Assembly (NCBI GenBank): GCA_041686695.1
Contig: JAWLDJ010000004.1
Location: 1 to 64,000 of the forward strand
From: T1Sed10-7 sp041686695
Lineage (GTDB): Bacteria > Actinomycetota > Nitriliruptoria > Nitriliruptorales > Nitriliruptoraceae
DNA length: 64,000 bases
Direction of reading: 5' to 3'
Positions 1 to 7,416 of the stretch are shown here, one piece after another (the stretch's first letter is position 1; every line of letters begins with the position of its first letter). A model generated the notes under the pieces. It was not told the DNA's origin. It did no database searches and saw only the letters and a program-made list of their open reading frames with translations. A program made the position numbers and the translations under genes.

Positions 1-426
1 GCAATGATCGATCGTGACTGGGGGGCCGCGGCTGATGCCTTCGGGGCGGTCGGCTGGCGGCACGATCGCGCCCTGCTGCTCTCGCTGGTACCCCAGCCGG
101 ACGCGCTCGCCGAGGCGCTGTCGATCGCTCGGAGCCTCGGCGCCGCCCCGCTCGAGACGCGGGTGTGCCGCCGCATGCGCTCGCTCGGGCTGTCGGTCCC
201 GCGGGGTCCACGCGCGTCGACGCAAGCGAACCCTGCACAGCTGACCGAGCGGCAGTTGGAGGTGTGTCGGCACCTGGCAGCAGGCCGTAGCAACATCCAG
301 ATCGCCGAGGTACTCCACATCTCACCGCGGACGGCCGAGCACCACGTCGCTTCCATCCTCGCCAAGCTCGAGGTGACCTCCCGGGCGGAGGCGGTAGCGC
401 GGGCGGTCGAGCTCGGCCTTGCGTAG
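1..426 (+). CDS. LuxR-family transcriptional regulator, C-terminal part (5' end outside window)
   Basis: The frame is open from base 1, so the gene begins upstream and the ATG at 4 is only the first visible Met. The last 65 or so residues form a LuxR/GerE helix-turn-helix, with the conserved LTERQLEVCRHLAAG start, the IAEVLHISPRTAEHHV recognition region and a final ILAKL helix. The preceding 70 residues look like helical TPR-like sequence, as in large MalT/LAL-type regulators, but no NTPase domain is visible here. It probably binds promoter DNA as a dimer. Target genes and effector cannot be inferred. The HTH call is firm and the subfamily is inference. Confidence 0.85.
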   Translation, partial: AMIDRDWGAAADAFGAVGWRHDRALLLSLVPQPDALAEALSIARSLGAAPLETRVCRRMRSLGLSVPRGPRASTQANPAQLTERQLEVCRHLAAGRSNIQIAEVLHISPRTAEHHVASILAKLEVTSRAEAVARAVELGLA

Positions 427-577
427 GTGCTGGTGCGTGACCCACTCGCCACGCCGTCCCGGTCGACTTCCGAGGTGGCGAGAAGCCCGCCCTGCGCAGG
501 GCATCACCTGCAGGCCAAGATGCGATGCTGTAGCGGCGGCCGGCCCTGGCCGCACCCGACGGCGGCAGGAAGGCGGG

Positions 578-1024
578 ATGGTGGACGGCGACGACGGGTT
601 GACGGTCTCCGGGGGGTTCAGCGAAGCGGAGCGTGAGGCGATGCGGCAGCGTGCCGAGGAGCTCCGAGCGGAGCATGGGGGCCGCAAGAAGGCCGAGGGG
701 TTGCAGGCTGCACTGGACGCGATCGCGGCGATGCCCGACGAGGACCGGCTGATCGCCGAGCGGGTGCATGCCATCGTGGTGCGCGTCGCCCCGCAGCTGC
801 TGGCACGGACGTGGTACGGGATGCCGGCATACGCCGACGGCAAGGACGTCGTCTGCTTCTTCCAGGGCGCGTCGAAGTTCGAGGCCCGCTACGCAACGCT
901 CGGGTTCAACGACGCGGCGGCGCTCGACGACGGGGCGATGTGGCCGGTGGCGTTCGCGATCGTGGAGTGGACGGACGCCGTCGCCGAGCAGGTCGAGGAC
1001 CTGGTCCACCGAAGCGTCGGCTGA
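578..1024 (+). CDS. DUF1801 (YdhG/iron-chaperone-like) domain protein
   Basis: A protein of 148 residues. The ATG at 578 follows a GGAAGG ribosome site and starts MVDGDDG. The core shows DUF1801 features: a helical segment with DRLIAERVHAIVVRVAPQL, then WYGMPAYADGKDVVCFFQ and a repeated strand pattern. The family (YdhG, frataxin-like fold) is poorly characterised; some members are linked to iron handling or stress, which cannot be tested here. An upstream in-frame ATG at 419 would add an Arg-rich, low-quality tail, so it was rejected. The gene lies alone between the regulator and a convergent membrane protein. Confidence 0.75.
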   Translation: MVDGDDGLTVSGGFSEAEREAMRQRAEELRAEHGGRKKAEGLQAALDAIAAMPDEDRLIAERVHAIVVRVAPQLLARTWYGMPAYADGKDVVCFFQGASKFEARYATLGFNDAAALDDGAMWPVAFAIVEWTDAVAEQVEDLVHRSVG

Positions 1025-1045
1025 CCGTCCAACACGCCGGATCGG

Positions 1046-2095
1046 TCACATCCGCGACAGGATGATGAGGCCGCCGACGTAGCCACCGAGGATGGCGAAG
1101 CCCTCGAAGCCGATCCAGGCGCGCTGGCGTCGGATCAGCCCGGCACCGAGGATCCCGGTCAGCAGCATCGTCCATCCGAGCACGAAGAGATCGCTGGCGA
1201 CGATCTGCTCGTACAACGATCCGCGCTGGTAGACGACGTCGGAGACGGCGACGAACAGGGTGTCGAAGGTGTTGCCACCGATGATGCCACCGACCGCCAG
1301 GGTCAACGCCCCAGCACGCACGGCCGCGATACCGGTGATGAGTTCGGGTAGCGACGTGGCCACGGCCGTGAACGCCACGGCCACGAACGTGCCCGACAAC
1401 CCCGTGGCCTCGATGAGCGAGAGGCCCGCTCGGCCGACCACCCAACCGGAGAGCGCCGTGACGGCTGCGAGGGCACCGAACTGAGCCCAAAGGCCGGTGA
1501 GGCTCTCACCGGGATCGGCTTCGTCGGGTACGTCGAGGCGGGTGTCCTCCGTCTGCTGGGGATGCCACATCGGTTCGGTGGAGATGCTTCGGCTCAGGCG
1601 CAGTCCGTAGCCGTAGATGACCAGCAGGAGCATCGATGCGGGATGCACCCCGAACAGCGTGACGGGCGGCATGGCCACGCCCAGCACCACCACGCCGAGG
1701 AGGGTCACCATCAGCAACGCGTTGAACACGTTGGTCAACGACGCCGAGGCACGCTCCAGGTTCGCTCCGCGATGGGTGACGTCGAGCGCCACGATGAACG
1801 CGGTCTGGGCCGCGATACCGCCCACCGAGTTGCTGATCGCGACGCTCGGTTCGTTCGATGCGGCCGCGACGATGCTGACCGTCAGACCCGCCAGGGACGT
1901 GGCTGATCCGAGCAGGACCGCACCGGAGATGGCCTCGCCCAGCCCGGTGCGGTCCGCCAGCCGATCGACCACCAGGGCCAGACGAGCACCGGCGAACGCG
2001 ATGACCACCGTCGCCATCGCGAAGGCAGCGACAGCGAGAGGAAGGGACCAGGTTCCGGTCACGCGACTGTCCCCCAGGAAGACGTTGGCCAGCAC
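1046..2095 (-). CDS. Na+/Ca2+ exchanger (CaCA) family membrane protein
   Basis: A protein of 349 residues with about ten hydrophobic segments arranged as two homologous halves, typical of the CaCA antiporters that exchange Na+ or H+ for Ca2+ at the inner membrane. The C-terminal alpha-repeat is canonical (ATSLPELITGI followed by GGIIGGNTFDTLF). The N-terminal repeat reads GSATSLAGLTVSI, so the usual Pro-Glu after TS-L is replaced by Ala-Gly. That is a real departure from classic exchangers and may alter ion specificity. The GTG at 2095 is the best start; upstream in-frame sequence is Ser/Arg/Cys-rich and not coding-like. No strong ribosome site is seen. Confidence 0.75.
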   Translation of the reverse strand: MLANVFLGDSRVTGTWSLPLAVAAFAMATVVIAFAGARLALVVDRLADRTGLGEAISGAVLLGSATSLAGLTVSIVAAASNEPSVAISNSVGGIAAQTAFIVALDVTHRGANLERASASLTNVFNALLMVTLLGVVVLGVAMPPVTLFGVHPASMLLLVIYGYGLRLSRSISTEPMWHPQQTEDTRLDVPDEADPGESLTGLWAQFGALAAVTALSGWVVGRAGLSLIEATGLSGTFVAVAFTAVATSLPELITGIAAVRAGALTLAVGGIIGGNTFDTLFVAVSDVVYQRGSLYEQIVASDLFVLGWTMLLTGILGAGLIRRQRAWIGFEGFAILGGYVGGLIILSRM

Positions 2096-2144
2096 GCTAC
2101 AACGGACGCCCGCTCGGTCCTCGCTGGCACCTGCGAACGTCTCC

Positions 2145-3374
2145 TCAGCCGGCAGCCTGGGCCGGCGCGAGCACCGGCCGCTGCCGGACGAGGAACATGG
2201 TCGGCAACACGAGCGCGACCAGCGCCAACAGGCACAGGCCGACGTAGCCGACGACGTCGAGCAGCAGTCCGGCCGCGAGCGATGCGCTGGCCGAGGTGAG
2301 CCACACGATCGTCTCGACACGTCCCTGCACGCTCGCGCGTAGCGCCGCGGGGATGCCGCGGGAGAGCAGGGTGCTGCCGGCCACGAACCCGAACGACCAT
2401 CCCAGGCCGAGCAGGAACAACGCCACACCCATCAGCAGCCCACCCACGGGCGCACTGGCAGCCAGCACCGCCGACGAGCCGAGGGTCACCAACGCGGTCG
2501 CGATGGCGAGGACGCTCCCGAACCGGTCCTGGACCCAACCCGCTACCGGCGCGAGGGCATACATACCGAAGATGTGGGCGGACAGGATGAGTCCGATCCG
2601 GCCGAGGTCGCCGCCGGACTCACGGATGTAGACCGGCGTCATCGACATCAACCACACCATGACGACCTGCCCGGTGACCATGACGACGATCGCCACCCGC
2701 ACGACCGGCAGCCGCCACACGGAACCGGCGACCGGCCCGTCAGCCGGTTGCTCCTCGGTCTGCTCGGCCAGCGCGAGCGTTGCTGGGTCGGGCCGGAGCA
2801 GGGTCTGGTAGCCCACCGCCACGATGGCCATCGCGACCGCGCCAACGGCGTACGGACCCGCGAGCTCTGTCTGACCGGCTGCTTCGGCGACCTGGCCAGC
2901 GGGAGCGAGAAGGCTCGGCCCGACGACGCCACCGATGGTGCCGGCCCAGACGATCCAGCCGAGGGCACGTCCGCGGTGGCCGGCCTCGTACAGGTCAGCA
3001 ACCACGTAGCGGGTCAGTTGGGTCGAGGCATGACCGAGACCGAAGAGGCCGGCACCGAGCAGCAGCAGCGGGAACGAACCGGCCCACAGAGCGATGACGG
3101 CCAGGACAGCGCCCGCAGCACCGAGGACGTAGCCGACGGTCAACCCGGTGCGGCGACCGAGCCGTCGCAGCGCGACGGTGACCACGCTGGCCCCAAGCGC
3201 GGTGCCGATGATCCCCATGGCGCCCGGGAGCCCGCTCCAGGTCACCGAGCCGGTGAGGTCCTCGGCCGCGAGCGGCGCGACCGCCAGGCCGGCGAAGAAC
3301 CCCGTGGCACCGAGTGCTGCGCCGCTGAAGAGCAGGCGTCCCGTGCGAGTGCGCTGCACGACGGCAGTGGGCAT
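2145..3374 (-). CDS. Major facilitator superfamily transporter
   Basis: A protein of 409 residues with 12 predicted membrane helices split 6+6 by a hydrophilic loop near residues 195-220 (LALAEQTEEQPADG). Loop 2-3 has a basic RRLGRRTGLT segment resembling MFS motif A. The C-terminal half carries the matching QDRFGSVLA. Substrate is unknown; drug or metabolite efflux is the usual guess for this type. The ATG at 3374 precedes MPTAVVQRTRTGR, a short basic cytoplasmic N-terminus. The region upstream of this start contains a 13-base homopolymer, so expression could be slippage-sensitive. The exchanger gene follows 49 bp downstream on the same strand. Confidence 0.85.
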   Translation of the reverse strand: MPTAVVQRTRTGRLLFSGAALGATGFFAGLAVAPLAAEDLTGSVTWSGLPGAMGIIGTALGASVVTVALRRLGRRTGLTVGYVLGAAGAVLAVIALWAGSFPLLLLGAGLFGLGHASTQLTRYVVADLYEAGHRGRALGWIVWAGTIGGVVGPSLLAPAGQVAEAAGQTELAGPYAVGAVAMAIVAVGYQTLLRPDPATLALAEQTEEQPADGPVAGSVWRLPVVRVAIVVMVTGQVVMVWLMSMTPVYIRESGGDLGRIGLILSAHIFGMYALAPVAGWVQDRFGSVLAIATALVTLGSSAVLAASAPVGGLLMGVALFLLGLGWSFGFVAGSTLLSRGIPAALRASVQGRVETIVWLTSASASLAAGLLLDVVGYVGLCLLALVALVLPTMFLVRQRPVLAPAQAAG

Positions 3375-3406
3375 GACCGGTCCTCGGTGCGACGCCGGGA
3401 CCCTAG

Positions 3407-3488
3407 CCACCCCGGGGCATGGCCGTCGACGTGGGGGGGGGGGGGTCGGCCCCCGCCGCCTCCCCACCCCGGGGCTGGGCCGTCGACG
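3407..3488. repeat. 25-bp imperfect direct repeat flanking a G13 homopolymer
   Basis: Two 25-bp copies lie at 3407-3431 and 3464-3488. They begin CCACCCCGGGGC and end GGCCGTCGACG, and differ at only two adjacent positions (AT versus TG). Between them is a run of thirteen G at 3433-3445. The whole element sits in the 155-bp gap upstream of the leftward MFS gene, with the tract 59-71 nt from its ATG. The homopolymer and repeat are seen directly; any regulatory role is inference. Confidence 0.85.
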
Positions 3489-3529
3489 GCGGCGGGTGCG
3501 TGGGGCCACCGCCCGACGGCTCACCACGG

Positions 3530-4195
3530 TCAGGTCGCGGCGATGGTGAGGTCGTCGATGACGTCGACGACCCCGAGGGTGTAGCGCGCGGCGTAGTAGG
3601 CCGCGTTCCGAGCTCGCCAGTTCGGCACGATGCCTCGCAACGTGACGTAGCCGTTGGCGACGGTCACATCGATGTCGGTGGGATCCACGAGCGCTCGGCG
3701 TTCGAGCTCTGCCACGATGTCGTCGGCGATCAACTGATCGTCCACGGCCTTGGTGGGGACGACTGCCAACTCGTTGTCGGCGCCGATCACCCCGCGCGAG
3801 GTCAGGGCGAGGTCCTCGGCCAGATCCTTCTGCCACAGGGTCGGCACCGTGCCGCGCAGGACGACCCAACCCTCGTCGACGGCGATCCCGACGTCGGTGT
3901 CGTCGACGTCGGGGTCGAGACTGAGACTGTCCCGGACGTCGTCGTGGATCTCGCCGTCGGTGGGCTTGACGAACGTGCTCGGGAAGCGCACCACGATGTC
4001 GTTGCGCACCTCGGTCACACCGCGGATGAGCCGCGCGTCCTCCTCGGCGGCGTAGCGCGCGCGGTAGCTCGGCACGCTCCCTCCAAGGACGGCTGCGCCA
4101 TCCTCGACCTGCACGGTGACCTCACCGGCATCGACGCGGTTGTCCCAGTACAGCGAATCGACCACATCGGTCTTGATGTCTTCCTTGGTCCGCAT
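3530..4195 (-). CDS. Triple BON-domain protein
   Basis: A protein of 221 residues made almost entirely of three BON domains (about residues 5-70, 82-147 and 155-220). Each has the pattern of a helix, a VTVQVEDGAAVLGGSVPS-type hairpin and a hydrophobic end such as GVTEVRNDIVV. BON domains bind phospholipid or membranes and occur in OsmY-like and secretin-associated proteins. There is no signal peptide or membrane segment, so the protein is probably cytoplasmic. The ATG at 4195 has a good AGAAGGAG site about 6 nt upstream. It is very acidic. A stress-related role is typical of the family but not shown here. Confidence 0.85.
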   Translation of the reverse strand: MRTKEDIKTDVVDSLYWDNRVDAGEVTVQVEDGAAVLGGSVPSYRARYAAEEDARLIRGVTEVRNDIVVRFPSTFVKPTDGEIHDDVRDSLSLDPDVDDTDVGIAVDEGWVVLRGTVPTLWQKDLAEDLALTSRGVIGADNELAVVPTKAVDDQLIADDIVAELERRALVDPTDIDVTVANGYVTLRGIVPNWRARNAAYYAARYTLGVVDVIDDLTIAAT

Positions 4196-4610
4196 GGTCG
4201 TGCTCCTTCTCTCGGTCGTCCGTGGCCAGTGGGCGTCTCGAAAATCGGTGCCGACTCGGTCCTCGGCACGCGCACGGTCAACGCCCCGGTCGAGCTTCGC
4301 CGTGACGGCGCACCGCCCGCTCGCTGATCGTTCGCTGCTCGTCGAGCGGCATGCCCAGAGCATCGACCCTCGATGACCGTCCCGCCCCCGGCACCCGGAC
4401 GTGACCATCGAGGTTCAGCTGCGACCTACCCGGCTGTTCGGACAGGCGGCACGTCGCTGCCGGCGCCTGCACGGTGGCCACACGACGATCCGGGGTGCCC
4501 GGTCGTCGGCGGAGGCGCGCCCCGGCGCGCGGAGGGGCGATCATGGAGACGGCCGGCGAGCGACCGGCAGGGTTCGCTACCGCCATGGTCACACGGGGCG
4601 GTTGACGGTC
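4196..4610. other. Divergent intergenic region without a recognised gene
   Basis: These 415 bp separate the leftward BON gene from the rightward MBL-fold gene, so promoters for both should lie here. Open frames crossing it translate into Arg-rich sequence and do not look coding. The only A/T-richer spot is near 4240 (CGAAAATCGG). No convincing -35/-10 pair, tRNA or repeat was seen. Confidence 0.5.
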
Positions 4611-5348
4611 GTGCAGCTGCGGTTCCTCGGCACGGGTGCGAGCGGCGGCACTCCGGGTGACGGACGCAGTCGTCGCGGGGAGAGCTCGATGCTCCTCACG
4701 GCCGGTGCGACCCGCGTCCTCGTGGATGCGACGCGGGACGTGAGCGAGCAGCTCACCGCCGTCCCCGGGCCGACCGCGGTGACGCTCACCCACGGACACC
4801 GTGACGCCAGCGGCGGAGTGCCGAAGCTCGCGGAGCACGTCGCCGACCGGCCACCCCTACCCGTCTTCGGCCACCCCCGGACCCACCGGGCGATCCGCGG
4901 CCGTACCGACCAGCTCGACCACGTCGAACTGGTCGACGTGGAGGCCGGCCGAACGGTGACGATCGGCGAGGTCGACGCCGTGGCCACCGAGGTCCCCCAC
5001 GATCGGGGCCAGCGCTTCCCCACCTTCGCGTGGCGCTTCACCGCTCGTGGCACGACGGTGGTCTACGCCTCCGATGTCGCCGAGCTCACCGACGAGCTGA
5101 AGGCGGTCAGCTCCGAGGCGGACGTGTTGGTGCTGGACGGGGCCATGTACGGCCGATCGCTCTTCAGCCACCTGCGGATCGACGAGGCGGTGCCGGTGGT
5201 CTGCCGCTGGCCGGTGGACCAGATCCTGCTGACCCAGATCGGTCGGACGGCGCCACCACACGAGGAGCTACGACGTGTCGTACGCGCGCTGTGCCCGCGG
5301 GCTCAGCCCGCGTACGACGGCCTTCACGTGGAGCTCCACGACGAGTGA
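4611..5348 (+). CDS. MBL-fold metallo-hydrolase
   Basis: A protein of 245 residues starting at GTG 4611 (VQLRFLGTGASGGTPG), the usual first strand of lactamase-fold PhnP/RNase Z-like proteins. The metal motif reads THGHRDASGG, so the last His of the classic HxHxDH is Ala. Later metal-site elements are present: VPHDRG, YASDVAEL (Asp) and a C-terminal segment. A phosphodiesterase-like hydrolase is most likely and the substrate is unknown. The open frame extends upstream to 4401 but encodes Arg-rich non-coding-like sequence. A TTG at 4602 is an alternative start. A GC hairpin lies just after the stop. Confidence 0.75.
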   Translation: MQLRFLGTGASGGTPGDGRSRRGESSMLLTAGATRVLVDATRDVSEQLTAVPGPTAVTLTHGHRDASGGVPKLAEHVADRPPLPVFGHPRTHRAIRGRTDQLDHVELVDVEAGRTVTIGEVDAVATEVPHDRGQRFPTFAWRFTARGTTVVYASDVAELTDELKAVSSEADVLVLDGAMYGRSLFSHLRIDEAVPVVCRWPVDQILLTQIGRTAPPHEELRRVVRALCPRAQPAYDGLHVELHDE

Positions 5349-5350
5349 GA

Positions 5351-5368
5351 CCGGCCAGATACGGCCGG
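5351..5368. terminator. Hairpin after the MBL-fold gene
   Basis: Stem CCGGCC (5351-5356), loop AGATAC, stem GGCCGG (5363-5368), two bases after the TGA at 5346-5348. There is no T-tract. Its loop and right arm (AGATACGGCCGG) recur exactly in the hairpin after the aldolase gene at 37218-37242. Confidence 0.45.
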
Positions 5369-5570
5369 CTCGGCGAGATGGCGCTCGTCGACGGTCTATG
5401 GTCCGGATGGGGCCGCCTGCTCACACCGCATCCGAACGAACCCGGCTGGATCTGAGCCTCCGGCTGCTGCGGTCCATGGCGCAGCGGCGACGGGCGGCCG
5501 ACGAGGCCTTGACCCACTAGCCGCGATCTCCGGGGGTCGACGCCGACGGCACGGCCGCGTCCCCACGCGC

Positions 5571-5592
5571 CACGGCCCGGATGCCGGCCGTG
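5571..5592 (-). terminator. Hairpin immediately after ftsH
   Basis: Stem CACGGCC (5571-5577) and GGCCGTG (5586-5592) with an 8-nt loop, directly abutting the ftsH stop at 5593-5595. It is a plausible terminator for the leftward pdh-pps-ftsH gene set. It lacks a T-run, as is common in high-GC genomes. Confidence 0.45.
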
Positions 5593-7416
5593 TCAGCGCA
5601 GTAGCCGCTCGATGTCGTCGCCGTCGAGCTCCTCCTCCTCGAGCAACCGCTCCACGATCGCGTCGAAGGCCTTCCGGTGGTCGACGATGATGCGCTCAGC
5701 CCGCTGTGCTGCATGGCGCAGCAGCTCCTGCACCTCGTCGTCCACCTGCTGCTGGGTCTCCTCGGCGTACGGGCGGCTCTGGACCCCCGGCAGGCCACCG
5801 GGCTGGTCCTCCTGGCGGTAGCCGACGGGCCCGACGCGATCCGACAGGCCGAACTCGCGGACCATCCGAGCTGCCAGATCGGTGGCCTGCGCGAGATCCT
5901 CCGCTGACCCCGTGGACAGTTCCTCCAGTGCCACGAGCTCGGCGGCACGTCCACCGAGCCGGACGGCCAGGCTGGCGTGCAGCTCCGCCTCAGAGGCGAG
6001 CCGACGCTCCTCGGTCGGGAGTTGCTCGGTCGTGCCGAGCGCACGCGGGGCCGGCAGGATCGTGACCTTGGCGACCGGGTCCGCGTCGTGCTCGACCGCC
6101 GCCACCAGCGCATGCCCCGCCTCGTGCACCGCCACGCGCTGCTTCTCCTCATCACGGAGCAGATCGGAGCTCTGCCGTTTGCCGATCACGATGCGATCGC
6201 GTGCGGCATCGAAGTCAGCCTGCTCGATCTCGCTGCGCCCGTCACGAACCGCGGTGATCGCCGCCTCGTTGACGAGGTTCTCGAGCTGCGCGCCACTGAA
6301 CCCGGGGGTCCCGCGGGCGACGCGGTCGAGGTCGAGGTCGTCTGCCAACGGCTTGTCCCGTGCATGGACCCGCAGGATCTCGAGCCGGTCGCCCTGGGTC
6401 GGCAACGGCACCTCCACCTGCCGATCGAACCGACCGGGCCGCAGCAACGCCTCATCCAGCATCTCGGGCCGATTGGTCGCCGCCAGGATGACGATGCCCT
6501 GGCGCGGATCGAAACCATCGAGCTCCTTGAGCAACTGGTTGAGGGTCTGCTCCTGCTCGTTGTTCGAGCCGATGTTGGTCTGGCTACCCCGCTTCCGGCC
6601 GATGGAGTCGAGCTCGTCGATGAAGATGATGGACGGCTGATGGTCACGTGCCTTCTCGAACAGGTCCCGGACCCGCGAGGCACCGACACCGACGAGCATC
6701 TCGACGAACTCCGACCCGGACGCGGAGATGAAGGCCACCTCGGCCTCGCCGGCGATCGCCCGCGCCATGAGGGTCTTGCCCGTCCCTGAGGGGCCGAGCA
6801 GCAGGATCCCACCCGGTCCGCGGGCGCCGACCTCACGGAAGCGCTCCGGGTTGCGGAGGTAGTCGATGATCTCGCGGACCTCCTCACGCACCTCCTCGTA
6901 GCCCGCGACGTCCTCGAAGGTGACGTCAGGACGTTCGGTCTCGATGACCTGGGCCTGGCTCTTGCCCATGCCCTGCATCATGCCCATCTGCTGGCCGGTG
7001 GCGCGCCGGAGCAGGAAGAAGAACAGACCGATGATCAGCAGGAACGGCAGGAACGCGAGCACGGTCGGGAGGAACCCGTCGGAGGGCGCCACGGCCTCGA
7101 CCTCGACGTCCTGGTCCAACAGCCGCTCCTCGAGCTCGTCACGGACGAAGGCCGGCACGACGGTCCGGAACGCGCTGCCATCCTCCAGCTCGCCCTCGAC
7201 CCGGCCGTCGTCATCGACGGTGATCCGTGCGACCTCACCGTCCTCGACCAGCTCGACGAACTCGGTGTAGGCCAGCTCCTCGGCGGGTTCGGCCAACCAC
7301 AGACCGGCGAGCCCTGCGATCGCGATCGCCAGGACCACCCACAGCAGCCAGCCCCACCGCGATGGGTCGAGCCACGACTGCGGGCCACGGTCTCCGGGCG
7401 GGGCGTCCTGGCTCAT
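5593..7416 (-). CDS. ftsH: ATP-dependent zinc metalloprotease FtsH
   Basis: A protein of 607 residues. FtsH is a membrane-anchored AAA+ protease that degrades misfolded membrane proteins and some short-lived cytosolic regulators. Two N-terminal membrane helices are seen (about 22-42 and 115-137) around an acidic external domain. The AAA module has Walker A GPSGTGKT (208-215), Walker B IIFIDELD (263-270) and the second-region-of-homology Arg residues in LLRPGRFDR. The zinc site is HEAGH at 431-435, with the third acidic ligand in STGSAEDLAQAT. Its ATG overlaps the end of the PEP synthase gene by four bases (ATGA), which suggests translational coupling. All catalytic residues are present. Confidence 0.97.
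   Translation of the reverse strand: MSQDAPPGDRGPQSWLDPSRWGWLLWVVLAIAIAGLAGLWLAEPAEELAYTEFVELVEDGEVARITVDDDGRVEGELEDGSAFRTVVPAFVRDELEERLLDQDVEVEAVAPSDGFLPTVLAFLPFLLIIGLFFFLLRRATGQQMGMMQGMGKSQAQVIETERPDVTFEDVAGYEEVREEVREIIDYLRNPERFREVGARGPGGILLLGPSGTGKTLMARAIAGEAEVAFISASGSEFVEMLVGVGASRVRDLFEKARDHQPSIIFIDELDSIGRKRGSQTNIGSNNEQEQTLNQLLKELDGFDPRQGIVILAATNRPEMLDEALLRPGRFDRQVEVPLPTQGDRLEILRVHARDKPLADDLDLDRVARGTPGFSGAQLENLVNEAAITAVRDGRSEIEQADFDAARDRIVIGKRQSSDLLRDEEKQRVAVHEAGHALVAAVEHDADPVAKVTILPAPRALGTTEQLPTEERRLASEAELHASLAVRLGGRAAELVALEELSTGSAEDLAQATDLAARMVREFGLSDRVGPVGYRQEDQPGGLPGVQSRPYAEETQQQVDDEVQELLRHAAQRAERIIVDHRKAFDAIVERLLEEEELDGDDIERLLR

Noticed and set aside
489..502. 14-bp palindrome GCCCTGCGCAGGGC
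   Set aside because: No loop and high GC make chance likely; no clear gene relation beyond lying between two rightward genes.
4401..4610. Upstream extension of the MBL-fold protein
   Set aside because: It would add 70 Arg-rich residues before the normal first strand of the fold; the GTG at 4611 fits the family start.
5398..5520. Possible 40-residue ORF (MVRMGPPAHTASERTRLDLS...)
   Set aside because: The end looks helical, but there is no ribosome site and no homology that I recognise. It sits between the MBL-fold gene and ftsH. Kept out for lack of support.
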